A DNA stretch of 60,361 bases, taken from assembly GCA_030430165.1 (NCBI GenBank), contig JAUIGL010000034.1, positions 1 through 60,361 of the forward strand, read 5' to 3'. Shown here in pieces: positions 18,769 through 27,468 of this stretch. The stretch's first letter is position 1. The number at the start of each line of letters is the position of its first letter. The notes below the pieces were generated by a model that was not told where the DNA came from, made no database searches, and saw only the letters and a program-made list of their open reading frames with translations. The position numbers and the translations under genes were made by a program. The stretch comes from a bacterium (GTDB lineage Bacteria; Desulfobacterota; Binatia; HRBIN30; CADEER01).

Positions 18769-20892
18769 ATGCTGATCTCGCGAACGTTTGTCCTTCTCGT
18801 CGCGTTCACCGCTCTCGCATTCAGTGCGTGCTCCGACGACGACGATCACGCCGCGCCGCCGCCGCGGGTCGAGGTCGAGGTCGACGATGACGGTGCGGTG
18901 ACCTTCGTCGTCGACGGACGCGAGACCTTGTCGACCAGGGGAGCGCCGCCGGTCGCGCGCAGCTTCGACGAGAACGTCCGATTCGCCGTCGGCCAGTGGG
19001 AGTTCAGCCGCGACAACGAGATCGAAACCGACCTCTCTACGGTCACTGACATTCGCGAGGTCGACGACACGACGGTCATCGACTTCGCCTCCGAAGACGG
19101 CGCCCTGGAGGCAACCCTCACCGTGTCCCATCCGGCGCCGGGGCGGTACTCGACGATGCGGCTCGAGCTCACCGCGGGTGACGCAGCGTCGCTGAGCCTG
19201 CCGGTGCGGTGCGACGCGGACAGCGGCTTCCACGGTTTCGGCGGCCAGTACCACAAGACCGACCAACGCGGCGAAGCCTTCCGTCTATTCGTTTCCGAGC
19301 AGGGACTCGGCCGCGATCCGAACCTGCCGATCCTGCCGGTCAACGGCGGAACTTACACGACCTACTTTCCGATGCCCTACTTCGTCGACCCGCGCGGCTT
19401 CGGCGCTCTCGTCGACACCGCGGCGCGCGTCGAAGTCGATCTCTGCAACGACACTCGCAACGTCGCGTGGTTCGAGGAGATCGACGGAGAGGACCTGGTG
19501 ATGGTGGTCTTCCACGGCCCGACCGTCCCCGACGTCATCGAGCAGCTCGGCGACGTCGTCGGCCGCCCGATCGAGCCGCCCGAGTGGGCCTACGATCTCT
19601 GGATCGGTGCCCAGGCCGGCGTCGCCGAGCCGATGCCCGGGGCAGGTTCGGCGGGGATCCGGGCCGAGGCGGCGCGCTTGCGCGCCGCGGACATTCCGGC
19701 GGGCGTCCTTTGGGTTCAGGACTGGAGCGGGATCCGCATCAACTTCGACGGCGGCTCGGGCGTTCAGTACCGCTGGGAAGCCGACACCGAGCTCTACCCC
19801 GACCTCGCCGAGCTGATCGCCGAGCTGCGCGACGACGGCTTCCGCTTCCTGAGCTACGCCAATCCCTTCATCGACCGCGATCGCGATTTTCGCTTCTACC
19901 CGGAGATGTCGGCCGGCGGCCTGCTCATTCGAAACCAGGCGGGCGAGGACTACGACTTCATCGCGCCCAACGGGTTTTCGTCGCTGCCCGACTTCACCAA
20001 CCCCGACGCCGTCGACTACGTCAAAGGCTTCCTGCGCAAGATGGTGGTCGAGTACGGCATGGACGGATGGATGGCCGACTTCGGTGAGTGGGCTCCGACC
20101 GACGCGGTGTACGCCGACGGCTCGGATCCCTTCGAGCGCCACAATCTCTACCCGATCGACTGGAACGCCGTGTCACGCGAGGTCATGGACGAGGTACGGC
20201 CCGACGGCGACTGGGTGGTGTTCGCGCGCGCCGGGTGGACCGGCATCCACCGCTACTCGATGATCCACTGGATCGGCGACCAGGAAACCGACTGGAGCAC
20301 CACCGACGGTCTGCCGACGGTGGTGCCGGCGATGCTCAACCTCGGCTTGTCGGGGATTCCGTACGTCACCCACGACATCGCCGGCTTCAGCGCCAGCGTC
20401 GCCGAGCCGAGCACCAAGGAGCTGTTTCAGCGCTGGACCGAGCTCGGCGCCTTCACGCCGATCATGCGAACCCACGAGGGCGCCGACAAGTTCAACAACT
20501 GGTCGTGGGAGAAGGACGCGGAAACCACCGCTCACTTCCGCCGCTTCGCGCGCATCCACCAGGCGCTCAAACCCGAGCTGCTCGAGTGGTCGGCGATCGC
20601 CGCGACCACCTCCTTGCCGATCCTTCGCCATCTGATGCTGGAGTTCCCGGACGACGCGACCAGCCGCACCATCTCCGACCAGTTCATGCTCGGCGACGAG
20701 CTCCTCGTCGCCCCGGTCGTCAGCGAGGGGGCGACGTCGCGCGACGTCTACCTGCCGCCCGGCGACTGGTATCACGTGTGGACCGGCGAGCGCGTCGCCG
20801 GCGGTCGCTCGATAGCCGTCGACGCCCCGATCGGCTCACCCCCGGTCTTCTCACTCGGCCGCGACCGCCCGGACCTGCGCCAGATCGACTAG
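18769..20892 (+). CDS. Glycoside hydrolase family 31 lipoprotein
   Basis: A 707-residue exported alpha-glycosidase: signal peptide with lipobox FSAC, an N-terminal beta-sandwich to about residue 270, the GH31 (beta/alpha)8 barrel, then beta domains. The catalytic nucleophile is Asp437 in GWMADFGEW and the acid/base is probably Asp504 in WIGDQETDW. The segment WVQDWSGIR (317-323) and MADFGEW..TD resemble the sulfoquinovosidase (YihQ) branch more than maltase branches. The R-x-x-W pair I associate with sulfonate binding is not obvious at the expected spacing, so specificity is open. GGAGA six bases before the ATG supports the start. Confidence 0.92.
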   Translation: MLISRTFVLLVAFTALAFSACSDDDDHAAPPPRVEVEVDDDGAVTFVVDGRETLSTRGAPPVARSFDENVRFAVGQWEFSRDNEIETDLSTVTDIREVDDTTVIDFASEDGALEATLTVSHPAPGRYSTMRLELTAGDAASLSLPVRCDADSGFHGFGGQYHKTDQRGEAFRLFVSEQGLGRDPNLPILPVNGGTYTTYFPMPYFVDPRGFGALVDTAARVEVDLCNDTRNVAWFEEIDGEDLVMVVFHGPTVPDVIEQLGDVVGRPIEPPEWAYDLWIGAQAGVAEPMPGAGSAGIRAEAARLRAADIPAGVLWVQDWSGIRINFDGGSGVQYRWEADTELYPDLAELIAELRDDGFRFLSYANPFIDRDRDFRFYPEMSAGGLLIRNQAGEDYDFIAPNGFSSLPDFTNPDAVDYVKGFLRKMVVEYGMDGWMADFGEWAPTDAVYADGSDPFERHNLYPIDWNAVSREVMDEVRPDGDWVVFARAGWTGIHRYSMIHWIGDQETDWSTTDGLPTVVPAMLNLGLSGIPYVTHDIAGFSASVAEPSTKELFQRWTELGAFTPIMRTHEGADKFNNWSWEKDAETTAHFRRFARIHQALKPELLEWSAIAATTSLPILRHLMLEFPDDATSRTISDQFMLGDELLVAPVVSEGATSRDVYLPPGDWYHVWTGERVAGGRSIAVDAPIGSPPVFSLGRDRPDLRQID

Positions 20893-20919
20893 CTCGAAGA
20901 GCTCAGCCGCGGGACAACT

Positions 20920-20999
20920 GGGGCGGCTATCGCCGCTTTCTAGCCGCAGATGGACGCTGATAAACGCTGATGAGGATGGTCGCCGCCCGGGCACCTCGG
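20920..20999 (+). repeat. Repeat A, left direct copy flanking fic
   Basis: About 80 bases centred on GCAGATGGACGCTGAT, followed by a second GCTGAT and GAGGATG. It is nearly identical to 22236-22312 on the other side of the Fic gene. Confidence 0.8.
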
Positions 21000-21015
21000 C
21001 AGACCGATCATTGGA

Positions 21016-21042
21016 TATTCTCCGCACCGTATACGGAGAATA
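21016..21042. promoter_or_regulatory. Palindromic operator 1 of fic
   Basis: Perfect inverted repeat TATTCTCCG-N9-CGGAGAATA, just upstream of the TTGACG promoter element. It probably binds the C-terminal winged helix of the Fic protein itself. Confidence 0.75.
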
Positions 21043-21071
21043 TTGACGATTGCGGCGAATCGGTGCACTAT
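21043..21071 (+). promoter_or_regulatory. Probable fic promoter
   Basis: TTGACG at 21043-21048 (five of six to the -35 consensus), a 17-base spacer, and a weak -10 CACTAT at 21066-21071. It lies between the two operators with its -10 overlapping operator 2, an arrangement suited to repression. The predicted transcript would have a very short leader. Confidence 0.5.
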
Positions 21072-21095
21072 TCTCCGCAGAGTTCACGGAGAATG
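21069..21095. promoter_or_regulatory. Palindromic operator 2, covering the fic start codon
   Basis: TATTCTCCG-N9-CGGAGAATG, eight of nine arm positions paired, 53 bases downstream of operator 1. Its right half contains GGAG and the ATG of fic, so a bound protein would block both initiation and elongation. Confidence 0.72.
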
Positions 21096-22229
21096 TACAT
21101 CCACGAGCGAGAGGATTGGCCGAATCTGCACTGGGATCTCACCCGGCTGGCGGACCCCCTGGCAACCACGCGCTACAAGCAGGGGCGCATATTGGGTCAC
21201 ATGAAGGCGCTCGGTTTCGAGCTACGGCAGCAGGCGGCGCTCGATACGCTCACCGCCGATGTGGTGAAGACCAGCGAGATCGAGGGAGAGGCCCTCGACA
21301 AGCTCGAGGTTCGGTCATCCATTGCCCGTCGCCTCGGAATGGACATCGGCGCGCTTCCGCCTGCCGATCGCAACGTCGAAGGCGTCGTCGAGATGATGCT
21401 CGATGCCACCAGAAACTACGACGCTCCACTCACCGAAGACCGCCTCTTCGCATGGCACGCCTCGCTCTTCCCGACGGGCCGAAGCGGCATGACCAAGATC
21501 GCCGTCGGCGCATGGCGCGACGACCGCAACGGACCGATGCAGGTCGTTTCCGGTCCACTCGGCAAAGAACGCGTCCACTTCCAGGCACCCTCGGCCGAGC
21601 GACTGGGTGGTGAGGTGACGCGGCTCATCGACTGGTTCAACGCACCGCAGGATCTGGACCCCGTGCTCGAGGCGGCCCTTGCCCACATCTGGTTCGTGAC
21701 GATCCATCCCTTCGACGACGGCAACGGTCGAATCGCGCGCGCGCTCGCCGACATGCTACTCGCCAGATCCGAAGGAAGCCCGCAACGCTTCTACAGCATG
21801 TCGGCGCAGATCAGCCAGGAGCGGAGCGACTATTACGACATCCTCGAGCGAAGCCAGAAGGACACTCTCGACATCACTGCCTGGATGGAGTGGTTTCTCG
21901 GATGTCTCGGTCGCGCGATCGACGGTGCCGACGAGCTACTATCCCGCGTTCTTGCCAAGGCCGACTTCTGGCAGCGCCTTCGCGAGACCGCGATCAATGA
22001 TCGCCAGCGCAACGTCCTCAACCGGCTGCTCGACGGCTTCGAGGGCAAGCTGACGACGTCCAAGTACGCCACGCTAGCCAAGTGCTCGCAGGATACGGCC
22101 TTGCGCGACATCACCGCCCTGATCGAAGCGGGTGCGCTCGTGCAAAACCCCGGTGGTGGGCGCAGCACGAGCTATCGGCTTCACCACGCCTCTTCCGAGC
22201 CACGGATGGACACGGATCGAAGCAGCTGA
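21093..22229 (+). CDS. Fic-family protein with C-terminal winged helix-turn-helix
   Basis: A 378-residue Fic protein, which transfers AMP (or another nucleotide part) to hydroxyl side chains of target proteins. The N-terminal MYIHEREDWPNLHW is the DUF4172-type start. TSEIEG (60-65) fits the inhibitory [S/T]xxxE[G/N] motif. The catalytic loop HPFDDGNGR is intact at 205-213. Residues about 305-365 (KYATLAKCSQDTALRDITAL) form a DeoR-like winged helix. Two palindromes precede the gene, one overlapping the start codon, suggesting autoregulation. The last residues are encoded partly by repeat-like sequence, and direct repeats flank the gene, suggesting acquisition as a cassette. No partner antitoxin is encoded beside it. 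Confidence 0.93.
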   Translation: MYIHEREDWPNLHWDLTRLADPLATTRYKQGRILGHMKALGFELRQQAALDTLTADVVKTSEIEGEALDKLEVRSSIARRLGMDIGALPPADRNVEGVVEMMLDATRNYDAPLTEDRLFAWHASLFPTGRSGMTKIAVGAWRDDRNGPMQVVSGPLGKERVHFQAPSAERLGGEVTRLIDWFNAPQDLDPVLEAALAHIWFVTIHPFDDGNGRIARALADMLLARSEGSPQRFYSMSAQISQERSDYYDILERSQKDTLDITAWMEWFLGCLGRAIDGADELLSRVLAKADFWQRLRETAINDRQRNVLNRLLDGFEGKLTTSKYATLAKCSQDTALRDITALIEAGALVQNPGGGRSTSYRLHHASSEPRMDTDRSS

Positions 22230-22235
22230 ATCATC

Positions 22236-22312
22236 GGGGCGACTGCCGCCGCTCTCTAGCCGCAGATGGACGCTGATATACGCTGATGAGGATGCTCGCC
22301 GCCGGAGCATCT
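22236..22312 (+). repeat. Repeat A, right direct copy flanking fic
   Basis: Matches 20920-20999 with few differences, in the same orientation. The core GCAGATGGACGCTGAT lies at 22262-22277. Confidence 0.8.
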
Positions 22313-22342
22313 CGATTCGATGGCGACCCACACCGGGAGGCC

Positions 22343-22374
22343 GATCAGCGTAGATCAGCGTCCATCTGCGGCTA
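22343..22374 (-). repeat. Repeat A, inverted partial copy
   Basis: Reverse complement of the repeat A core, about 55 bases after the right direct copy, so the two can form a stem. Confidence 0.8.
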
Positions 22375-22500
22375 GCTCGGTCTGGTCATGTTGGCGGAGT
22401 CGCCCGGCCATCCATGAATCTGCCGGATCGGCATGCTACGCTGGCCAGCGAAACGCTGCCCTGCGCCGCTCCAATTCCGCGGCGCGCCCGCGACAATCCG

Positions 22501-22917
22501 ATGCCGCTGATGAACGCCGAAGAAATCACACGGTTTCTCCACCGGGAATTTCCCGAATCGGATCCCTCGCGTTCGCGCGTCGAGTTGCCGGGCGACGGGC
22601 AGGCACGGATTCACCGGACGATGGACGCCTCCGACCTGCGCCCCGGCGGCACCGTATCCGGTCCGTCGATGATGGCACTCGCCGACACCGCGATGTACGT
22701 CGTCCTGCTCGCTGCGATCGGTCCGGTCGCGCTGGCGGTCACGACCAACCTGACCATCAACTTCCTGCGCAAGCCGCAGCCCGGCGGTATGATCGCCGAG
22801 GCGAAGCTACTCAAGCTCGGCCGGCAACTTGCCGTCGGCGAGGTTGCGCTGTACAGCGCCGGCGTCGAAGAGCCGGTCGCCCACGCCACACTGACGTACT
22901 CCATCCCACCGCGTTGA
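22501..22917 (+). CDS. PaaI-type thioesterase (hotdog fold)
   Basis: A protein of about 138 residues with the hotdog fold of PaaI/acyl-CoA thioesterases: GGTVSGPSMMALADTAMY (central helix with the catalytic Asp), VTTNLTINFLRKPQPG, and a C-terminal strand AHATLTYSIP. It should hydrolyse an aryl- or acyl-CoA thioester in the cytoplasm. The start is uncertain: ATG 22501 or 22510, with no clear ribosome site before either. The stop overlaps the next gene's TTG start (TTGA), so translation is probably coupled to the lipoprotein downstream. Confidence 0.86.
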   Translation: MPLMNAEEITRFLHREFPESDPSRSRVELPGDGQARIHRTMDASDLRPGGTVSGPSMMALADTAMYVVLLAAIGPVALAVTTNLTINFLRKPQPGGMIAEAKLLKLGRQLAVGEVALYSAGVEEPVAHATLTYSIPPR

Positions 22918-24875
22918 AGGTCTCGGACGACAAAGCGGCGCGGTCTGTCAGCGCCATCGTGTTGCTGCTTGCGACCTTGTCGGGTGCGGCACTGTCCGGT
23001 TGCGACGCGGAGCCGGCGAAGGTGGAGCCGCAGCCGATCGCGCAAGCGACGCGCGCCGACCGCAGCGACATCACCTCGCAGATGCGCACGGCGCGGGCAC
23101 TGCCTCTCGCCGATGCCGACGGCGGCGGCAGCGCGCGGATCGCGAGCGGCCCGGGGTCGGTCATCGTCGGCTCGCTCGCATCTTGGACCTTCACCTACGA
23201 AGCCGGCCCGCTCGGAATTGCCGATGGCGGGACGGTGGTGTTCATGGTCTCGCCGTTCTGGGGCTGGAGCGCGCCTCAGTTCCAGGCGCCCGACTTGCCC
23301 GGCTATACGACCGCGCGCACCGATGCCGACGGCGTCGAGTTGGAGGTCACAGTCAACGCGCCGCCGATGATGGGAGTCACCATCCGCGGTCGCGACCTGC
23401 GCGAGGGCGAACAGATCCACATCGACTACGGCGGCGAGGTCGGCGCGCGCTCCGATCGCTACGCCGAGGCACGGTCGCGGTTTTGGTTCGGAGTCGACGG
23501 CGACGGCGACGGACGCCATCAGTTTCTCCCCGATTCACCGTCGGTCGAGGTGCTCGCCGGTCCACCGCGGCGCCTAGTGGTGTTGGCGCCAACGGTCGTC
23601 GGCGTCGGTGAAACGGTACCGGTGCGGATCTCCGCGGTCGACGCCACCGGTAACATCGTCACCAAGCACAAGATCCGCGTCGTCCTCAGCTCGGCCCCCG
23701 AGGGCGCGGTCGAAGAGGAGGCAGTGATCGAAGAGTCCGATCGCGGCAGCACCGTGGCGCGCTTTACGCCAGCGTCCGCCGGAGTCTACCGCATCGCGGC
23801 AATCGCGGACGACGGGATCGAAGCGCTCAGCAACCCGATCGTTGCCAGCGAATCGGGCACCCGCATCTATTGGGCCGACCTGCACGGCCACTCCGCTCTG
23901 TCCGACGGCACCGGCTCACCCGAGCAGTACTTCCGCTACGCGCGCGACGTCGCCGCGCTCGACATCGCGGCGCTCACCGACCACGACCACTGGGGCGTGC
24001 TTCACCTCGACCAGAATCCGTCGCTCCAGGCGGAAATCGAGCGCCAGGTCCGCGCCTTCCACGCCCCCGGATCCTTCGTGACGCTGCCCGGATACGAATG
24101 GACCAGCTGGATCTCCGGCCATCGCCACGTGCTGTACTTCGACGAACAGGGTCCGCTGCTGAGCTCGATCGACGAGGACTTCGACACGCCACAGAAGCTC
24201 TGGCAAGCGCTGCGCGGCAAAGCCGCGGTCACCGTCGCCCATCATTCCGCCGGCGGTCCGATTGCAACCGACTGGACGATCGTTCCCGATCCGATCCTGG
24301 AACCGATCACCGAGGTCGTCTCGGTGCACGGAGTCAGCGAAGCCGCCGACTCCCCGTCGGTGATCTACAAAGCAAAGCCGCACAACTTCGTCCGCGACGC
24401 GCTGGCACGCGGCTACCGCTTCGGCTTCGTCGGCAGCGGCGACAGCCACGACGGCCACCCCGGCCTCGCCCACCTCGGCTCGGGCGGAACCGGCGGCGTC
24501 GCCGCCATACTCGCCAAGAGCCTGACCCGCGCGGCGGTGCTCGAGGCAATCCGGCAGCGCCGGGTGTACGCGACCTCGGGACCGCGAATCTTTCTGCGCA
24601 CCGCGCTCGGGGAGCACCCGATGGGCTCGACGGTCGCGGCTTCCGCGTTGGCGAACGATCCTCCGCCGAGCCTGTACGTGCGCGCCATCGGCACCGCGCC
24701 GATCGAGTGGCTCGACCTCGTCCGCTCCGGCGAGGTCGCCCGCACCGAGGTCGGGGCATCCGAGTTGGAGACCGTCGTCGAGCTCAGCAACCTCGGCGCC
24801 GGCGAGTACGTCTACGTGCGCATCGTGCAGAGCGACGGCGGCCTCGCCTGGTCCAGCCCCATCTACATCGAGTAG
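22914..24875 (+). CDS. PHP-domain lipoprotein (DUF3604-like metallophosphoesterase fold)
   Basis: A protein of about 653 residues. The only start before the signal peptide is TTG 22914, overlapping the thioesterase stop as TTGA. The signal ends in the lipobox LSGC. Beta-sandwich-like regions follow to about residue 310. The C-terminal PHP domain has YWADLHGHSALSDG, LTDHDHWG, AHHSAGG and GSGDSHDGHPG, giving the expected cluster of His/Asp metal ligands. Related proteins are annotated as DUF3604 or PHP hydrolases and may cleave phosphoesters outside the cytoplasm; the substrate is unknown. It is convergent with the oligosaccharyltransferase gene. Confidence 0.88.
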   Translation: MKVSDDKAARSVSAIVLLLATLSGAALSGCDAEPAKVEPQPIAQATRADRSDITSQMRTARALPLADADGGGSARIASGPGSVIVGSLASWTFTYEAGPLGIADGGTVVFMVSPFWGWSAPQFQAPDLPGYTTARTDADGVELEVTVNAPPMMGVTIRGRDLREGEQIHIDYGGEVGARSDRYAEARSRFWFGVDGDGDGRHQFLPDSPSVEVLAGPPRRLVVLAPTVVGVGETVPVRISAVDATGNIVTKHKIRVVLSSAPEGAVEEEAVIEESDRGSTVARFTPASAGVYRIAAIADDGIEALSNPIVASESGTRIYWADLHGHSALSDGTGSPEQYFRYARDVAALDIAALTDHDHWGVLHLDQNPSLQAEIERQVRAFHAPGSFVTLPGYEWTSWISGHRHVLYFDEQGPLLSSIDEDFDTPQKLWQALRGKAAVTVAHHSAGGPIATDWTIVPDPILEPITEVVSVHGVSEAADSPSVIYKAKPHNFVRDALARGYRFGFVGSGDSHDGHPGLAHLGSGGTGGVAAILAKSLTRAAVLEAIRQRRVYATSGPRIFLRTALGEHPMGSTVAASALANDPPPSLYVRAIGTAPIEWLDLVRSGEVARTEVGASELETVVELSNLGAGEYVYVRIVQSDGGLAWSSPIYIE

Positions 24876-24888
24876 CGCGTCGCTCCGG

Positions 24889-27468
24889 TCACCAGCGAAT
24901 CCGGTAGGTCCGCAGCTCCCCCACCGGCAGCGGCTGCGAATCGAACGGCTCGAAGACGTCGAGCGACTCGAGGTCGTTCAACACCAAGCGGGCGAGCACC
25001 GAGTCCAGCAGCCGCGTGCTCGCCGCCAAGGCGCGGTTGCGGTGCGGATCGAACACGACTCCGAACCCCGCGCCCGAGCCCAATTGCAATCGCTCGAAGC
25101 CAACGCCGGCGAGCACCACCACGAAATCCGGCGCAACCTGCCCCTCGCGGCGGCGCAGCTCGACGCGCGCATCGGAGGGATCGTCGCGCGACAGATCGAT
25201 CGCGCCGACGACGCTCCGATTGCCGTAGGGCCGGCCGATCTCACAGCTCAACTGACTCTGCCCGCGGCAGCCTCGCCAGCCACTCGACCAGATCTCCGCC
25301 ACCGGCCGAGGGGCGCCGCTCGGACGCCACGCGCCAATCCGGTACACCGCAGAGATCGTCAGCAGCTCTTCGGGCACCATCAAGTAGCCGGGTGCCGGCG
25401 TGCAGTGCGTCCGTTCGAGGACCGAGTCGATCGCCGCAGACGACAAGCCGCGAGTGGCAAGCTCGCTCGCCGCTTCGACGCGGCCGAGGCCGGCAACCGC
25501 GACGATCGCCGCATAGGCCTGCCGCTCGTTCAGCCCAGCGGCGAGCAATCGGCCCAGCGCTCCCTTCTCTCCCTCCGGCTCGGGGAACGCGTCGGAGCCG
25601 CAGTTGAGCATGCGCAGGATCCCCACCGTCTCCACCGGATCGGTCGACAGCAGGGCGCGCGCAACCCAGTGATGCACGTGGGTGCGCAGGGTGCCGCCGT
25701 CCGACAAGACCCTGCGGTCGGCGAAGTACTTGGCGAAGTACCCATAGTCCCACCAGGTGTTGACGATCGAATCGGCCGCGCTTTCCGAACGAATCCGCGT
25801 CAGCGCGGCGTGCCAGCCGCTATTCATCACCGGCAGGAAAGCGCTGCCCATCTCGAAGGCACGCACCGCGGGCGGATACGCGGCGGCGAGCAGAGCGACG
25901 AAGACCAGCCCGTGCACCCATGCCGAGTCGAGCAACGTTTGCCGGCACAGCCAGTCGTACAACCGTCCGAGCGCCACGGCGTTGAGGATCGCCAGCGGCG
26001 GCACCATCAGAATCAGAAATCTCGTTCCGCCGAAGGCCATGAACAGCGCCGCGAGAAACCACAAGATGATCAACAACCCCGCCCCCTGGTCCTCGACCTT
26101 TCGGTCGCGGTCGCCCAAGTAGGCGCCGACACCCACGGCAAGCGGAATCAGCAGCACTGCGATCAGCATCACGTTGGAAAGATCGTTGCGGGTGAGCAGG
26201 TAACGATAGAGCAGGTTGCCGCTGATCAGGACGAAGTAGTGCCAGGGCTCCCAATCCTTGCGCGGCAGGATCAGCAGCAACATTCCCAGCCAAGCGACGA
26301 AAAAGTAGACCGGCCCCCCCATTCCGGCGGCGATGCGCGGCAAGCTCGGCTTGCTCAACTCGCCTACGGTGAGGAAGACGTTCGGCCACTGCAGCTTCGG
26401 CGAAGCAGCAGCCGACTCGGCCGCTGCAACGTCGCTCGCATCGCCGGCGGAGAAGATCGGCGCAACCCCGGTCGCGCGGTGCAGCAGCGCCGATCCGAGA
26501 TCGACCGGAGACACCTCGGAGCTTGTGACTACGAGCGCGACCGAGATCAATCCGACGTACCCAACGAGAATCGACAACGCCGTCGCAGCGCGCGCCCGAT
26601 TGCCGGGCGCGTCGCGGTCGAGCAACCAGCGCGTCGCGTGCAGCAACAGGTTGGCTGCAAGGCCGGCGAGCAACACGCCAAAGGCGAACAGCCAACCGCT
26701 CCAGGCGAGCGCATGCAGTGCGGCGGCGGTCGCCGCGACCGCCAACAGCAGCCAGCGGCGCCGCCAATCACCGGCGTAGAGGGCCTCGATGACGGCCCAC
26801 AGTTCGACGATCGGCAGGACGACGTTCCACACGTCGTTGTCGGCGCCGAAGCTGCGGTACAGAAACGAAGTATTGAGCGCCGCCAAGACCGCGCAGAGCA
26901 CACCGCCCACGGTCCCGCCAAAGCGACTTCCCAGGAGAAAGGCCGGGATCGCACCGAGCGTGCCCAACAACCAGGAGACGAAGTATCCGCTGGCGCTGAG
27001 TGGCAGGTCTGGAAACGGCAGCGACAGCAACCGGTGCGTGTTCGCCACCGCCGCAACCGGCAACAACCTCGCGTAGCGGCTCTCCACTCCGACCGGCGCC
27101 AGGGTGAGCTCGTCGCGACAGCGGCCGTCGACGATCGCGTCGCAGCCGCTGCCGGTTTCGATCCGGTTGCGCGCCGCGCGCAGCCACATGTAGCTGTCGA
27201 ATCCACCGACGAAGGGATATCGGCGGCCATCGGCGGCCTCGAACGAAAAGAGCTCTCGCCGCCGTCGCCGCTCGGCGTCGAGCCGTGCTCGGTACTCGGA
27301 CGGATGCTGCGAAATCCATTGGTCGACGTCCGACGATTGCGCGGCGATCTCGGCACGCACGCTGTGCGCCGCGCCACGCTCGGCGCCGCTGAGCTCGAAC
27401 GGCAGGAACCGGATCCAAGCGACCAGGACCACGACGGCGGCCAGCGCCGCGAGCCGCAGCCTGCTCAT
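24889..27468 (-). CDS. Oligosaccharyltransferase, STT3/PglB/AglB type
   Basis: An 859-residue multi-spanning membrane enzyme predicted to transfer a lipid-linked glycan to asparagine in exported proteins. The full catalytic set is visible: Asp91 in GGFDSYMW (first external loop), the DxD at 210-212 in FGADNDVWN, Glu370 in LTVGELSKPS (the TIxE-like loop), Arg483 in GGTRF, and the acceptor-binding WWDYG at 572-576 followed by FADRRVLSDGGT. About 11-13 hydrophobic helices precede a soluble C-terminal domain of some 290 residues. ATG 27468 overlaps the stop of the WecA-like gene (ATGA). This is rare in bacteria outside Campylobacterota and some Desulfobacterota. Confidence 0.92.
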   Translation of the reverse strand: MSRLRLAALAAVVVLVAWIRFLPFELSGAERGAAHSVRAEIAAQSSDVDQWISQHPSEYRARLDAERRRRRELFSFEAADGRRYPFVGGFDSYMWLRAARNRIETGSGCDAIVDGRCRDELTLAPVGVESRYARLLPVAAVANTHRLLSLPFPDLPLSASGYFVSWLLGTLGAIPAFLLGSRFGGTVGGVLCAVLAALNTSFLYRSFGADNDVWNVVLPIVELWAVIEALYAGDWRRRWLLLAVAATAAALHALAWSGWLFAFGVLLAGLAANLLLHATRWLLDRDAPGNRARAATALSILVGYVGLISVALVVTSSEVSPVDLGSALLHRATGVAPIFSAGDASDVAAAESAAASPKLQWPNVFLTVGELSKPSLPRIAAGMGGPVYFFVAWLGMLLLILPRKDWEPWHYFVLISGNLLYRYLLTRNDLSNVMLIAVLLIPLAVGVGAYLGDRDRKVEDQGAGLLIILWFLAALFMAFGGTRFLILMVPPLAILNAVALGRLYDWLCRQTLLDSAWVHGLVFVALLAAAYPPAVRAFEMGSAFLPVMNSGWHAALTRIRSESAADSIVNTWWDYGYFAKYFADRRVLSDGGTLRTHVHHWVARALLSTDPVETVGILRMLNCGSDAFPEPEGEKGALGRLLAAGLNERQAYAAIVAVAGLGRVEAASELATRGLSSAAIDSVLERTHCTPAPGYLMVPEELLTISAVYRIGAWRPSGAPRPVAEIWSSGWRGCRGQSQLSCEIGRPYGNRSVVGAIDLSRDDPSDARVELRRREGQVAPDFVVVLAGVGFERLQLGSGAGFGVVFDPHRNRALAASTRLLDSVLARLVLNDLESLDVFEPFDSQPLPVGELRTYRIRW

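Noticed and set aside
21093-22229. A Fic/Phd (Doc-type) toxin-antitoxin pair
   Set aside because: No antitoxin-sized gene adjoins; the protein carries its own inhibitory motif and DNA-binding domain.
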